Origin: Bremia lactucae
Lineage: Eukaryota > Oomycota > Peronosporomycetes > Peronosporales > Peronosporaceae
DNA length: 64,000 nt
Reading direction: 5' to 3'
NCBI RefSeq assembly: GCF_004359215.1
Contig: NC_090616.1
Coordinates: forward strand, 1,036,769 to 1,100,768
Below are positions 1 to 10,812 of the stretch, in pieces; position 1 is the stretch's first letter, and the number at the start of each line of letters is the position of its first letter. The position numbers and the translations under genes are program-made. The notes beneath the pieces are model-generated. The model was not told where the DNA came from. It was given only the letters and a program-made list of their open reading frames with translations, and did not search any database.

Positions 1-589
1 CTTGAGATCTGTGTCATGAGGCACATAGATTCTCAAGGGATCACAAGGTGACAGCTGATGCCATAACAGGCCATCGCTGTAGCTAAAGCGATTGAGCTTA
101 GCTTTCAGGTGCAACGGAAGGGAAACCTTTCGTCCACCGAAGTGATCCAACAGCAGGTGACAGTAGTCGTCATGACTGTAGCTCTCTTTTATCTCAGAAA
201 CCAATGAGCTCGTCACGTGGTATGCCTTCATGGCTGCCAACGTTGACGGCTGAAATTGCGATTTAGCATTAGACACACTTTTCTGGTGTCTTACCTCGAA
301 GTCTGGTCTGATCGATAATGCGTCAGCCAAGCCATTTGACTTACCCGGCTATCTTAAACTTTAAAATTAAATTCAGAGAAGAATGTGAGCCATTTTGCCA
401 TTCTAGGCGAGAGGTGCGGTGAGTTTATTGCGCTACGCAGTGATACGTGATCCGTACGAACCACAAATGGTTCGGTGCCCTAGGTGCACTCGAAACTTAA
501 CAAGAGCATACTTTATTGAAAGTAGCTCTTTGTCATGCACGGGGTAATTCAGTTCTGCGACTTTAAAAGCTCGGACTAATAAGAAATGA
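1..589 (-). pseudogene. Ty3/gypsy (family B) pol remnant: RNase H and start of integrase
   Basis: Read on the minus strand, this stretch matches the plus-strand B pol copy near 39.7-40.33 kb. The RNase H core is visible as PVHDKELLSIKYALVKFRVH around 500-550, followed by a diverged version of the FVVRTDHVSLRSAINSPHLS block around 420-470. The left edge corresponds to the start of the integrase zinc-binding region and runs off the window. Stops and frameshifts break it. Reverse transcriptase and protease are missing: the RNase H part is joined directly to gag at about 589. It is a dead fragment of a retrotransposon polyprotein. Confidence 0.8.
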
Positions 590-1534
590 CGCGGCCAACG
601 CCGTCTTGCCGCATTTAAAGCTGACAACGTCTGCATTGCCCAACTCAATCGGAGTGGCATCTGTTTTCTCGGCCGACGGGTTATACCAAGCTGTCACCGA
701 GGCACTGTTGTAGGACACTCCGCAACTAAGGCAATTTAGATTGTCTCTTCCATCGTCGACGGCACCTTTATGAATAAAGCCTGTCGCGAAGGGCCAAGGC
801 ACCTTAATGTCTCCGGAATCGGACCTACGGTAATAAATGCCGGCAGCGAGCGCATCCCCGGCACATACTATGGCAAAGATCGCCTCGTCTGTCGTGTTTT
901 AAAGAAGCGCGCCTGAAGCAACGCATCGTTGTTCGGCGGCTGTTACATGGCGCGAATCTATGTCTTAAAAATCAATCATGTACGGAACGCCTTAACGTCT
1001 TCCGTAAGCGCCGAGTAAGCCCACTCTGAGGCCTTACCGCGCAGGTGCGACATCGCGTACGACACCATCAAGCTGTCGTCCTTAATGATCTGCGGGACAC
1101 CGCATTGCACCATGGCTAAAAGCTAGTGGACAATCATGTGCGCGGCAGTTCCATCGAACTTAGGCGGGTCCATCCGATTGGGCCTCGGCTGATGCGGCCG
1201 GGCAGAAAGCATCTCAACGGTCCTGTTCAGAGGCCCGCTCCGAGCCTGCTCACGCCTCAGCTCATACTGAGTCTGAGTGACGGACTCCGCCGCAGCATGG
1301 CTCTACGCCTCGGACTAGTGTCTCCGCTGTCCGAGCACGAATGCTTCAAACTACTCCAACTGAGCAACATGTTGCTCAGGAGGATTGCCCAAGAGCCTGG
1401 CCAGGGCTTGTTCACAAAGTCCTTGCGCCGCGTGCCCTGTCACCTCCCGATGATGTACGGAGAGGTGGTGGAAATGAGCCCGATCGATATTGAAGCTCAT
1501 CCTTACGTGCCCACGCAGAGATGCAGAACGTGTA
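590..1534 (-). pseudogene. Ty3/gypsy (family B) gag remnant with damaged zinc knuckle
   Basis: This aligns in translation with the gag at 36.3-37.2 kb; both contain the run LLxPQLILSLSDGLRxS. A CCHC-like zinc knuckle sits at about 600-650 but is degenerate here (NADVVSFKCGKTA), whereas the 36.3-kb copy keeps CYKCGKRSHMMAHC. Gag is the structural protein that packages the element's RNA. It starts just inside the primer-binding site and LTR on its right, as expected for a minus-strand element, and is fused to RNase H at about 589 by an internal deletion. It carries several stops and is not functional. Confidence 0.75.
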
Positions 1535-1555
1535 AGGGATTTTAAGTGCTACCAA
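1535..1555 (-). promoter_or_regulatory. Primer-binding site of the family B element
   Basis: In element sense the LTR end GCCTACA is followed at once by TTGGTAGCACTTAAAATCC. The second family B 5' end (37,235-37,254) has TTGGTAGCCTTGAAATCC at the same place. A TGG start next to the LTR is the usual primer-binding-site signature because tRNAs end in CCA. The tRNA was not identified. Confidence 0.6.
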
Positions 1556-1960
1556 TGTAGGCGGGCAGTACGCTCTACTTAAGCACACACCCTAGCACAG
1601 CGAGGAAGAGGATCGACCGTCTACTCTCATGTGCCGTGAAGTAGTTGTGGTGGGCGCCTTAGCATCCATATCAACGGACTAAGTGGACTAAGTACTCTGG
1701 TAAACATCGTCACGGGAGCGGTGATCCGACTCTTCGTGCGCACTTACCAAGTAGGAAGTATTTTTTTAGACTAATATATATATTTGCATTAAATATAAAT
1801 ACCTACTTTAACCAATTATAAAAAAATTGTCTCGGTAGATAACACTAATATGTATTGTGAGCGTATCTATCTAGATACCTCGCGTAATGGATGACGCTAG
1901 TCGTCATCTCTCCTAGTGAATGCACTAATGTGCATCACATACACAAGGTTAAATTTTTTT
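1556..1960 (-). repeat. LTR of family B, truncated, minus orientation
   Basis: Reverse complement of the LTRs at 32,806-33,308 and 62,786-63,312. Shared blocks include the strings around ggcgcccacc, ctcccgtgac and caatacatat. The 5' part of the LTR is missing past about 1960. Confidence 0.75.
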
Positions 1961-2345
1961 AGCGCCATGCTCGAGGTCATAAAGTTTCACGACGCTTCCA
2001 AACGATAGAAGTCATAATTAATCAATTGTCGGCCTCAGTGCTGTTAGGATCCACAGCGGCACGTGCAACGGAAGCACCAGAGTGGAGAGATCGACGGGAT
2101 TCGTCATCCCGCCGAAGCGTGCTAGGATGAAAGTACTCATCTTTCTATTAGACGGAGTGCGACTATCGTGGTTGGTTTACGTAGTCATCGTCTTCGAAGA
2201 AGGAAATAAGAGTGGGTGACTCGCGCTTAGATGTTATAAGACAAGGTGTGTAAAACGACAACCGCAATGACAGCTGTTTGGCACCAAATGTGAAAGAGGA
2301 AATGAGAGCGAAGATCGAAACTCGGTGTCAACAGTTTGATGGAAA
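1961..2345 (-). pseudogene. Fragment of a family C-type antisense ORF (N-terminal part) and its leader
   Basis: On the minus strand this resembles the N-terminus of the reading frame at 10.8-11.72 kb. Both begin with an RES motif followed by an acidic stretch (FFEDDDY here, FLDDEG there), then a Ser/Arg-rich stretch (TLRRDDESRRSLHS here). The leader at 2,280-2,345 also matches 11,760-11,825. The frame is broken and ends at the junction with the B LTR. No function is known; see the finding on antisense ORFs. Confidence 0.5.
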
Positions 2346-2364
2346 AGTTAGTTAACCGTTCATG

Positions 2365-2520
2365 TGGTGTCGAATATTTTTATTTGACGCCAATCGCTTG
2401 AATATCGCGCTCAATTAATTTGAGTCTGTGATCTTAGCGATTGGCGTCAGATAAAATTATTCGACGCCCTATAATCGACTAGGAACTTAAGTGGCAATTT
2501 ATCCGACAGTTTGGATCGGT
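2365..2520 (-). pseudogene. Retropepsin remnant containing a fold-back inverted duplication
   Basis: The sequence near 2,437-2,510 matches the protease of the D element at 50.8-50.9 kb (D-x-GSSNNFIRRQS region). The aspartic protease would process the Gag-Pol polyprotein. A 33-bp piece of this segment (2,437-2,469) is repeated inverted at 2,365-2,397, leaving a stem-loop with a spacer of about 39 bp. Confidence 0.55.
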
Positions 2521-2559
2521 AAAACTACAGGACGTCGATATGGATAAATTTATCGATTT

Positions 2560-2760
2560 TAACTATTACAGTTATTATTGTATAAGTTGTTCGTAAAATA
2601 AGTCGTAGTGTACCGTTCACATTATAGGTAAACAAACACACTTTTTATTTAAAAAGGTAATATCACTAAAATTCAATTTATTATGGGTAATATGCGCAAC
2701 CACTAGATATAGATCTAGTGGTTGAGTTATTCTTAAAGTAACAAGGAAACGGATTGTATA
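2560..2760 (+). repeat. Family C-like LTR fragment with central palindrome
   Basis: It carries TTTATTATG followed by a 26-nt palindrome (2,698-2,723), the same order as the C LTRs at 11,935-11,977 and 16,872-16,920. The ends are unclear. Confidence 0.4.
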
Positions 2761-2930
2761 TGTAACGGGTTAAAGTTGCCCTGATGTTACACAGTACCCG
2801 TTAGGTACACTTTGTGTAATTAAGCGGATGGTCAATTACTTAAATAAAGTAATTAGACCCACCACATGGGTGTGGTTTACATTGTGATCCACCGACGAAA
2901 GGGCAACTTTGAAGAAGGGGCTATGGTGTC
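2761..2930 (+). repeat. Family B LTR, 5' fragment
   Basis: Starts TGTAACGGGTTAAAGTTGCC and follows the 32,806 and 62,786 LTR starts for about 150 bp before diverging. Confidence 0.65.
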
Positions 2931-2964
2931 AAAAATGTAAAATCCTTTTTAAGGCTTAGGAGCA

Positions 2965-3760
2965 TAAATAAAGAATGTAAAAGCGTAGGCCGTGAGGCCT
3001 AGCTTGACAAACTCGTCACGATACGTGCCTGGTGTGAGAAGAGATCTGATGTCGGTGCAAGCTACAAGTTGCACTGTTTGTCTCGAGAGGCTGGTTTACC
3101 TTTCCACTCGCAGGAGGACTCGTGTCCCTGCTGGCGTAGACATACCCCTACGAAGACGGACTTAAAGGATCTTCATTGGAAGATGTGCCTCGCTTCTAGT
3201 ATGCGCGAAGGGATTGATAGTTTACAACTTTTGACGAGAGCGCGGAGTGCTCTTCCTTGATGATCCTTGTTGACCAAAGGAAGGATCTCATCGTGCTGTT
3301 CGACGAGATTCCGAACATCTTTCATTCGTTGAGAGCGAGACTTCCATTCATCAAGCGAGGGTTCATATTCTCACAATCGAATAAGATAACTCGTTTGAAT
3401 TCCTTTCACTCGCGGTGGTTAAGAAAAAAGGCTCGACTAGAAAGCGCTGCTAACCATATGGATCCATTAATGTAAAAGGAAGAGAATAAATCGAGTCCGA
3501 CTTATTCGTCGGGCCTGAGCCTTCGCCGACATGATCACTGTCGCGACATTTGTAAATTTTTCGATGGACTTGAAGCATGAAGGTGATTGCTCGACGTGAT
3601 TTGCAGACGACGGTCAACAGTCGTTGCATCGATCAATTAGAAGACAAAGCAAAGATGCTGTTCTTCAATTGACAAACAAGCGCTTGAATCAAACCCTTTA
3701 TAACGAGCTGTCGGCATGCATCATTGAAGGATGAGTTAAAACGTCTAGCCTGACACGTTT
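2965..3760 (+). pseudogene. Family D antisense-ORF fragment
   Basis: The translation contains YKLHCLSREAGLPFHSQ, DSCPC and then LKDLHWK...MREGIDSLQ. The same order occurs at 35.5-35.8, 44.27-44.42 and 45.9-46.15 kb. In the 44.4-51.1 kb element this protein is encoded between pol and an LTR on the strand opposite pol. Here it is detached from its own pol and lies next to a plus-strand integrase fragment of a different copy. It holds stops and frameshifts. Its function is unknown; the conserved cysteines could bind a metal, which is inference. Confidence 0.55.
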
Positions 3761-3789
3761 AGACTCTAACCTGGGTCTATCAGTTTTGT

Positions 3790-4435
3790 ATATATATTCG
3801 AGGATACGTCCACTCGTTTAGAGTTGAAGTGAGTTCTTGCCCATGAAAGAATTTGTCCATTATACTTTGTAACATGCAACAATATAGCCTTCACCGTTCT
3901 TTGTGAATGGCTTAGGCCATCCACGTATACCCACCATGTTAAAGAGTGATTCTAGTTTAAAGGTGGGCTTGCTCGAGCCAATCTTGTCTTTACTTACCAC
4001 GCAATAACTCAACAGTCATTGCGGAAGATATCAATGTTAATTAATCTACACTGAAGAAGACAGACTCAGTAATAGCGGTATGGTTACTGCTGACTTTGAC
4101 GAATATGATGCTGATATACTTAGCACCGAAAACAATAATATTAGTGGAAACGATGGTGCTCTCACTACAATGAAAATTAAATCTCCGCAGTGCGCACCGG
4201 ATCCATTGAAAAAAAAAAAACACCGAGACAGCTGGATAATTCGGCTGGCTCGAGGAGCAGCGGCCCGTTTCGTGTAAGATTTCATCGCTGATGCAGTGGA
4301 CCGACAGAAACGGAATTTTGATAGAAAATGGAAGATAAAACGTGTTGTATTCAAAGCTTGCGTACTAGTCCTACTGTCTACTGTAATTTAACTAAATACT
4401 TAGTGACAAATGTGGGCAGTCATAAACTTCTGCCC
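3790..4435 (+). pseudogene. Ty3/gypsy integrase C-terminal part with GPY-type tail
   Basis: Blocks in order are an RGYVHSF-like stretch at about 3,800, PFFVNGLGHPRIPT at about 3,900-3,940, then RFV-DFIADAVDRQKRNFDR at about 4,265-4,325 and LVLLSTV at about 4,365. This matches the ends of the minus-strand integrases at 23.9-24.4 and 46.7-47.5 kb. The catalytic core is missing and stops are present. It is most likely the end of a D-type plus-strand element whose 3' LTR is at 4,794-5,124. Confidence 0.65.
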
Positions 4436-4793
4436 ACGTATATAAGAATTCACTTCAACTCTAAGCGAGTGGACGTATACTACTAGTTACGATAGGATCT
4501 GCTTGCGATAAAGCCGCTTGCACTGTTTGATGGCCAAGCAATTTTGAAGGCATATAGCAATAAATTCTACGGTGTTCGGCAGATTTGTTTCTCAGTATGA
4601 CGCTCCAGTCGCTGCCGGCACTGAGTCGGTGTCAACAATGTTTACGCTCCGTATTTTGCGAGGAAGAAATAGTCGAGATAATAGGACAGCTCGCATGCTG
4701 CGCTTTCGGTTTGCCATACCTTGTGAAAGGCGACTGGTAGACAAGGTTGCCCCCGTGATGTCGAAGACCTACTTGAGAGGATCGGGGCTGCGT
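4436..4793. other. Decayed 3' region before a D-type LTR
   Basis: About 360 bp with no recognisable domain. Position 4,444-4,478 is an inverted copy of 3,804-3,838. A purine-rich run (gagaggatcgggg) just before 4,794 could be the polypurine tract. Confidence 0.4.
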
Positions 4794-5124
4794 TTAACAA
4801 TTTGTTCCGTTTCATAATATTATTCTCTATAAGAGAAATAATAAGCACAAATTTTTGTAAAATATCAAAAAGTCTAAAATATCATCATATACCAGTTTTG
4901 CATAACATTCTCAATATTACCGTACACGATGTTATTGTAGCAATAAGATGACAGTTCTATCCGCTAATTAATTTATGTTTAAATCAACCTCACCAATCGC
5001 TGCTAGACGCAAGAATGAGCGGTGCGCAAGACTCGCTATACATAGTTTTATATATATTAAAGTTAAGTCAGTAGATTAGAAGATCTGTATGTATGTGCTT
5101 ACATATATTTACACAGTTCTTACA
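4794..5124 (+). repeat. Family D LTR, decayed
   Basis: Aligns with the reverse complement of 44,418-44,929. Shared parts are the AAATCAACC...CCAATCG block and GCGGTGCGCAAGA (near 5,015-5,030), with a terminal TTCTTACA near 5,124 corresponding to CTTGTTACA in the better copy. Confidence 0.55.
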
Positions 5125-5179
5125 TCCTAGTGCCTAAAGGAAGGGGTGCATCTCCTGGCTGCGGTTCGTCAGCTTCGCG

Positions 5180-6720
5180 TTTCGACTCAAAGCACGAAGG
5201 GGACACAAGCATCCAGAATTCAGCCTTAAAATGTCTCCACGTTATCGTTTACGCGGAAGGGGGCGTGACATTTCGAGGCTATTGACGAATTCTTCAAGGG
5301 CCGCAGGGGAAGGCGAGTCATTTGCCCGAGAGTACCGCGCCAAATTTAAGTCCAATATTCTGGCTGAAGAAGGCTACGGGAGGCCAGCGGATAGCCCATG
5401 TGTTTAATAGCTAAATAATGCCAATATATCTGCGCAAACACCTTTACCCATCTCGTCTGCGCATGACCGAGACTTTGGCATTCCAGGTTCCTAACCCGTT
5501 CGAGCACTTCACGGTTCGACTGCCGGATCTCAATCGCGGTCCTCTCCGCCTGTGTAACATGCTAAAGAACAGCCTCAGCTTCTAGCTGAGCGTCGGCAAT
5601 CTTGTTTTACAGCCTCATCAATATCGTCCTAGGCACCAGGACGCCAGCGTTATCATAGCTAGGGACCGCCACCGCTTGTGGATGCGGAAGGTCAGGTTTG
5701 CCTGATTATATTGTGGGTCACGAGGACCCTTTCCGTGAAGCACCGTCCGCTCACGCGCGCGGTTGGAACGTCGCGCAAGTATCGCTTTACGCTGGTTTGG
5801 GTTGCCGTGTTCCGAGAGATCAGAACACGGATAGCTAGAACTTCGCCGTGAACCGTGGATCTCTATTCCACCCAAGCAGGATACGTGGGGGCCGCATTCC
5901 TCGCTTCTCCGCGACGTTCCGGACGTCGTCCAGGCATGTGAATCAACGAAGTCGGAAAACCTTAATGCGACCGCAGACGTGATCACAGCAATAAGAATGA
6001 AACGATGGCGAGAACGAGAAATTTGTGGTAAACGTGTATCACCACGACCACGAGAACGAAACCTTGACGAGAAACGCGCAACTGAATGGGCAGACGAATG
6101 TGTCGCTGCTCAGCCCTGGACATTACCGGAGATTTGCTCCGCTGCCGAGAGTGTAGACGCCAGCGAAGCCCATCCAAATAACTGCAGTCTGCCGTTCGTA
6201 CAGACAGCGCTCGTACTTACCGATCCAGTCTTGCTCGTGTTCGATGAGCGGATACTTAGTGATGTGTTTCTGCCATTCGTCGCGAGATGGACGTGGCACC
6301 GAGCCGCAAGAGTGATATTTCTCGTTGGCTTCGACGTAGCAGACTCGGTCCTCGTTCCAAGCGTTCTCGCATACCTTTTCGCGTAATACGTCAATTGAGT
6401 GATCGATGCGAAGGCCGCCCTCCCGATTGGATAGCTATTGTGGAAAGCTCCTTCTGTCCTCGAGCATTCGATTCCAACGCCGAACGAATGTGCACCAGGA
6501 ACTTTGCAAAGCGGTGTCCGCAACGATCTCAAGACTCTTTTCACGTAAACCGCGGGAACGCCGAAACAAGTCCCGCATTGTTGCAAGTGAATCCGGAAAG
6601 AAAGCTTTGGACAAGTCGAACAGCATCCACCACGTAGATGGTTGCACTCCCGCTGGTGGTGCTCGGAAGTGCTGTGGATTTGTTGGTCATGCGCTCCGTC
6701 ATCGTTTTCTTCGGTCGTGA
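5180..6720 (-). pseudogene. Family E antisense ORF (coiled-coil C-terminus)
   Basis: A long, frameshifted coding-like region reads leftward from about 6,690. The N-terminal part is Ser/Thr-rich, the middle is Arg/Ser-rich, and the last part (about 5,480-5,620) reads IADAQLEAEAV then TQAERTAIEIRQSNREVLER, a clear heptad-like coiled coil. It lies directly inside a polypurine tract and plus-sense LTR start at 6,771-6,783. It is therefore antisense to the element ending in that LTR, the layout seen in families B and D. The pol that should lie to its left has been replaced by D fragments. It shows no similarity to a known enzyme. Confidence 0.5.
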
Positions 6721-6770
6721 CTGTTAGAGTTTCGACAGTCGAGCACTCATAATTACTATGTGCTGTTTTT

Positions 6771-6782
6771 AGAAAGGGGTGA
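6771..6782 (+). promoter_or_regulatory. Polypurine tract
   Basis: AGAAAGGGGTGA lies directly before TGTAATGGG. The tract primes plus-strand DNA synthesis and abuts the 3' LTR, which fixes the element orientation as plus. Confidence 0.6.
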
Positions 6783-7090
6783 TGTAATGGGCCACATTAC
6801 AGTATAAACACAGACAAAATGAACGATTACATGTGAAGGCAGGTGCTGTGCCCGCTATCGGGCACAGCGTAACAATTTAGTATTGGGCCGTACTGGGGGC
6901 CTAACGACCCAATATGGTCTAATGATAAATTATCTGAAAGTGAGTTTTTCCCCGAAAGGCGGAACCACGGTCGTTTTAGTACGACTAAAAAATGTTCGTT
7001 ACGAGCAGGAGTTTAACTTTACTTGATACCTAATACTTGGGCTGGAGGCTTCTTCAAGCATTTCCTGTAAGCTAGTGACCAGACGTTCTA
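6783..7090 (+). repeat. Family E LTR
   Basis: Starts with the near-palindrome TGTAATGGGCCACATTACA. A second perfect hairpin (gctgtgcccg/cgggcacagc) lies at 6,846-6,869. The right end is an estimate. Confidence 0.5.
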
Positions 7091-7099
7091 GCCCCGTTT

Positions 7100-8500
7100 A
7101 AAAATAAAAAATAGACCGCTGTATTCATCAAGGGTTCTGCTGACGGTCTCGTCAAGGTCTACCTGTACCGTCAAGAACTCGAGACGCTAGACCAAGCTAT
7201 CTTAATAGCGGAACAAGAGGACTTCAGCGTAAGGCAGGCTTTCGTTCACTCTGGTGCTTACCGTCCACGGAGACGACAAGAAGTCGAAGGCGCAGAACCT
7301 ATCACCTATCGCATGTAGAGAGCGGAAACCTCGCTCTTGGAAGTTACGAACAATGGCAATGATGCAACCGTTGTCAAAATACAGGGCACTACGTCTGTGA
7401 ATGGATTGCCCCGCACTAGTGCCAAGAAACACTGAGTGAAATGATTGACCTCCCATTTAAAATAGCGAGGCCACGAATCTGACGTAAATTGCAAAATCAC
7501 AACGGCAAGGTAGACCGTCAAAAAACGGTCGGAATCAGTAGGTGCGCAGCATCCTACTGATCCAGCAACGTCAAGTGAATTTGTAAGTCTCTGGACGAAA
7601 GTTGCTTCTAAAGCACAAGCATTGTGTGTAACTTCCACTGGTGATGAGGTTAACCTATCATCTTGGAAATCAAGTTGATAATTTATTGCTTTTAATTTCC
7701 ATATTGAATTGTGAGGCATAGGTCAACATTATTCGCTAAAAGATCGTAGCCTCGAGTTTTACGCTCAAAGTACCCCTAAGGACGATGATAGTGCGCCTAG
7801 CATTAGGCGCAAGTAACAGTAAGGAAACGTGTAGTTGGTGTCTAACACACGTTTCGGGGTAACAGGGCGATGATGATTTCATCTTACTGGATACAGATGA
7901 CAAATTTGATGTCAATTTTCGTTTGTCATGGCTTAAAAAAGTACGAGCCATGCATTAATTAGCACCAATAAGTGGCGACGATGCCTGTCTCTCGTTTAAC
8001 AAAGGGTCATCTGATGAATTTCTTGGAGCATTCACCATCGTGTTCAATCCTACGAGTGAATGCGATGGCCGCACTTTTGGTTCGGTCGTTAGCGCGACTG
8101 CACAAACCTCAGTGTGACGACCCGCCACACTGTGGGCTTTGATTACGACGGCTGTGCGCAAGCACAGGCAGCGCCAAAGTTCGACCGGGCGGATCAGAAC
8201 AAGGATACTTGCTTAGACAAAAAATCGTAAGAAATGAAGAAGCTTTTATCTGTAAATCTCGAAATATTGCATCTTCACATTTCGTATTCACGCGGCTACT
8301 CGTCCAATGTTCTCGCTCTTTGACCAACTTCATTCATCATTCATCGATAAAGGTACCGTTTTCGCCCAAAAATTCCGGTAGACAGTCTGAAGAGTCGATC
8401 GTAGGGGATCCGCTGGGTTGCGCAACCACAGCTCGAGGCAGTTGGGGAGCATACTCCCCAAAATTAATAAGTTTTTTTTAACTCTCAATTAACTTAGGGG
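7100..8500 (+). pseudogene. Ty3/gypsy (family E) gag end, protease and linker
   Basis: The segment 7,520-7,660 matches the reverse complement of 50.93-51.07 kb upstream of the D protease. At 7,880-7,950 the frame reads LLDTDDKFDVNFRLSWLKK, the usual end of a retropepsin (FDVILGxPWL in intact elements). The segment 8,340-8,470 matches the linker at 50.04-50.17 kb in reverse complement. Several stops break it. It precedes the reverse transcriptase of the same strand. Confidence 0.55.
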
Positions 8501-8879
8501 AATAAGTCCCCAAGCTTTTTGAAGGCATAAGTCCCTACGTACCATTGGAATTAAGTTCTAAAGAGGTAAATGAATATTGAATAATGAAGTAAACAACGGA
8601 TCAAGTGTAGGCGCGTATACACTTGATCTGATAGCGCCTCCGAAGTCAGCTTCGGACATACCTTAATAGCCAACGCTAGAACCGTTTCGGTTCCAGCGTA
8701 ACTTGCGTCATGACAAATTCAAGAAGATCTGGGTACTTGTCATCTGTGAAAAGTACGCTGTCTATATTTGGTCGGCATTGGTATCTCTTGAGAACGAGCG
8801 GCTTCTCAGCAGCTCATCCATGGACAAAGTGTCCTCGATGAGAAACTTAGATTGAACGCTTTACGTCTAAATTCTAATA

Positions 8880-9720
8880 GTCGTTAGGACAAACCTTTTG
8901 TATCATGATTCGATCAAATTCAAGAATGTTCTCCCTGGTTCGGTACCACCCGAGTTGCCAAAGGATAAAGGCACTCGACACGAAATCGACCTGATACCAA
9001 GTTCGAAATACTGTGTGTGTCATAAAGCAGCGACCACTGCTTCATGAACAAGTATTAGCTATCGACAAGTTCTTCGCCGCTCGCTTAGCAGCGGGCCATG
9101 TTAGGGAATAAGCCTCCTTAAAAGGCTCTCCGACCTTATCTGTGCATAAAGCAGCAGGAGGGGGGGATTGTAGATCTGTCAATAAACGAACGCTGCAACG
9201 GTATTGACTCAAACGCAAAGACGTAGTCATTGACAGTATGTCAAAGAGTCTCATCTTTTCGTCAATGGGCCAGATGGATAGATTCTATCAGAACCGCATC
9301 TTGAACAAGACATTCCATTCACGGCAGTAAGCACCCCAAGTGGAATGCGGGAGTGGCTTGTTTGCCACAGGGGCTAAGTAAAGCCCTTGCTACATTCAAC
9401 AGATGTGTAACCTATCTTTGAGATCGGTGCGAGTTTTTGCATAAAGTTGTTTTATGACGTCTTCGTTCATAGAGTTAGGACCCACGTCTGAAAGGTTCTT
9501 ACAATTATGTGAAAGCACAAGTTGTTTGCAAATTTCAATAAGTGAATATTCGCTGCCAGCGAAATACCACTTCTTGAGCGTAAGCGAAGTTTACGCCCAG
9601 ATCTTAAAAAGTTAAAGGCGAAGACTGAGTGGCCTGTACCAGTTAAGGTAAAGAGACTTCGAAAGGTCTTCGGCTTAGCGGATTACTTACATATTCCGAA
9701 ATGATAGTACATATTTCTTG
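8880..9720 (+). pseudogene. Ty3/gypsy (family E) reverse transcriptase remnant
   Basis: The N-terminal marker KDKGTRHEIDLIP is at about 8,960-9,000. Downstream, a RKDVVIDSMSKSLIFSSMG stretch at about 9,210-9,270 matches the finger/palm region of the D copies. At 9,480-9,700 the sequence follows the C-terminal thumb of the copies at 49.0-49.1 and 25.1-25.3 kb. The catalytic YFDD block is not intact and many stops occur. The enzyme would copy the element RNA to DNA. Confidence 0.65.
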
Positions 9721-9779
9721 TTTGTTGAAGGAGAATGTAAAATTGTCATGGAACGCTGATTTTCAGCGTTCTTTTGAGG

Positions 9780-10320
9780 GTATCAACAAAGCTTGATGTA
9801 ATTGCTGAACTTTGCAATTGCTAACCAAGACAGACCATTTTATGTGGTCTGTGACGCCAGCGATTTTGCAATCGGCTGTGCGTTAATGCAATATGACCCT
9901 AAAGGCGCAGAGCGCATCGTCTCCTTTCAATCGCATCAGCTTCAAGCAGCGTTCAGCTGCTAGAAGCTGATGCATTGCCATTAAATATACACTGGCTAAG
10001 CTTAGGGTTCCTCTCTTATAAGATAGATTGTTTATTGAATGTAAAGACCGTGCGTCTTTACGCACGGCCTTAAAAATAGTCCACACCTGTCGCAAAAAAA
10101 ACGAAGGGCGAGATGGTTGTGTATCTTCTCCAAGTATAATTTCTTAGCGGAATATAAGCCAGGACGATTTAATGTCTTCGCTGATTCGCTTTTGCGTCAA
10201 CCTGATTTCAAATCGACTGCGCAAATCAACAGTGATAATAAGGTCACTTTTGGAGCAATAAGAATTGTATCTTCAACATTACTTGACGAGTGAAAACAGC
10301 CTATTGAAAATATTAGGCTC
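9780..10320 (+). pseudogene. Ty3/gypsy (family E) RNase H and connection
   Basis: Contains PRQTILCGL and then FCNRLCVNAI in broken frames, equivalent to RPFxVVCDASDFAIGCVLMQ in the copy at 48.6-48.7 kb. Further on, LQV-FLSGI-ARTI matches the NYNF-VKYKPG region. This domain degrades the RNA strand during reverse transcription. It is heavily mutated. Confidence 0.6.
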
Positions 10321-10328
10321 TTAAAGAT

Positions 10329-10723
10329 ATGATGGATCACATAAGAAGAATTCATCGCGATAATAATCTGAGACATCGTCGATTTTGTAACGAGCTTCAT
10401 CAGATCGGTCCACAACACGCAATGGGTTGCTGTATTATACAGCTATTGCTGGCGACACACCTCGTGTCGTCATATCCATTCGAAATGATTTGCGACTATG
10501 CATCGTATATGAGTACCAAGAAGTTGGCATTGTGAATGTGCGAAGATGTCGCGATTTCTGGCCTCGTCATTATAAATTTACACGCAAGTGCAAACGTGCT
10601 TGCGAGATATGGCAACGACTGAAGGCTTGTCCTTCATTTCGTGCTCCGTTACAACCCCTACTTGTTCCGGCAGAGTGTTGGCAGTCCGTTTTACTGGACT
10701 TCATCTTCGGACTTCTCAAGGAC
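10329..10723 (+). pseudogene. Ty3/gypsy (family E) integrase, first half, interrupted by a nested element
   Basis: In order: NGLLYYTAIAGDTPRVVIS, then RLCIVYEYQEVGIVNVRRC, FWPRHYK and CEIWQRLKACPS form the zinc-binding N-terminus. CWQSVLLDFIFGL leads into the catalytic core. The sequence stops at GLLKD (10,723) at the edge of a family C LTR and resumes in register at 17,039. This half is unusually open compared with the rest of the element, which fits a fairly late insertion. Confidence 0.75.
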
Positions 10724-10812
10724 AGTAGCGGAGCCACCTCGCTCCTAAAGTCAGAGGAAGACTTTTCTACTCAAAGAGTCTCTAAGTTCTACAGAACTAG
10801 TTTGAGGTACCT
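10724..10812 (-). repeat. Last ~85 bp of the family C 3' LTR
   Basis: In element sense the sequence after CTAGTTCTGTAGA follows the final 75-90 bp of the 5' LTR (16,539-16,620), including GACTTTAGGAGCGAG. It supplies just the part missing from the plus-oriented LTR piece at 11,831-12,235. Confidence 0.7.
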
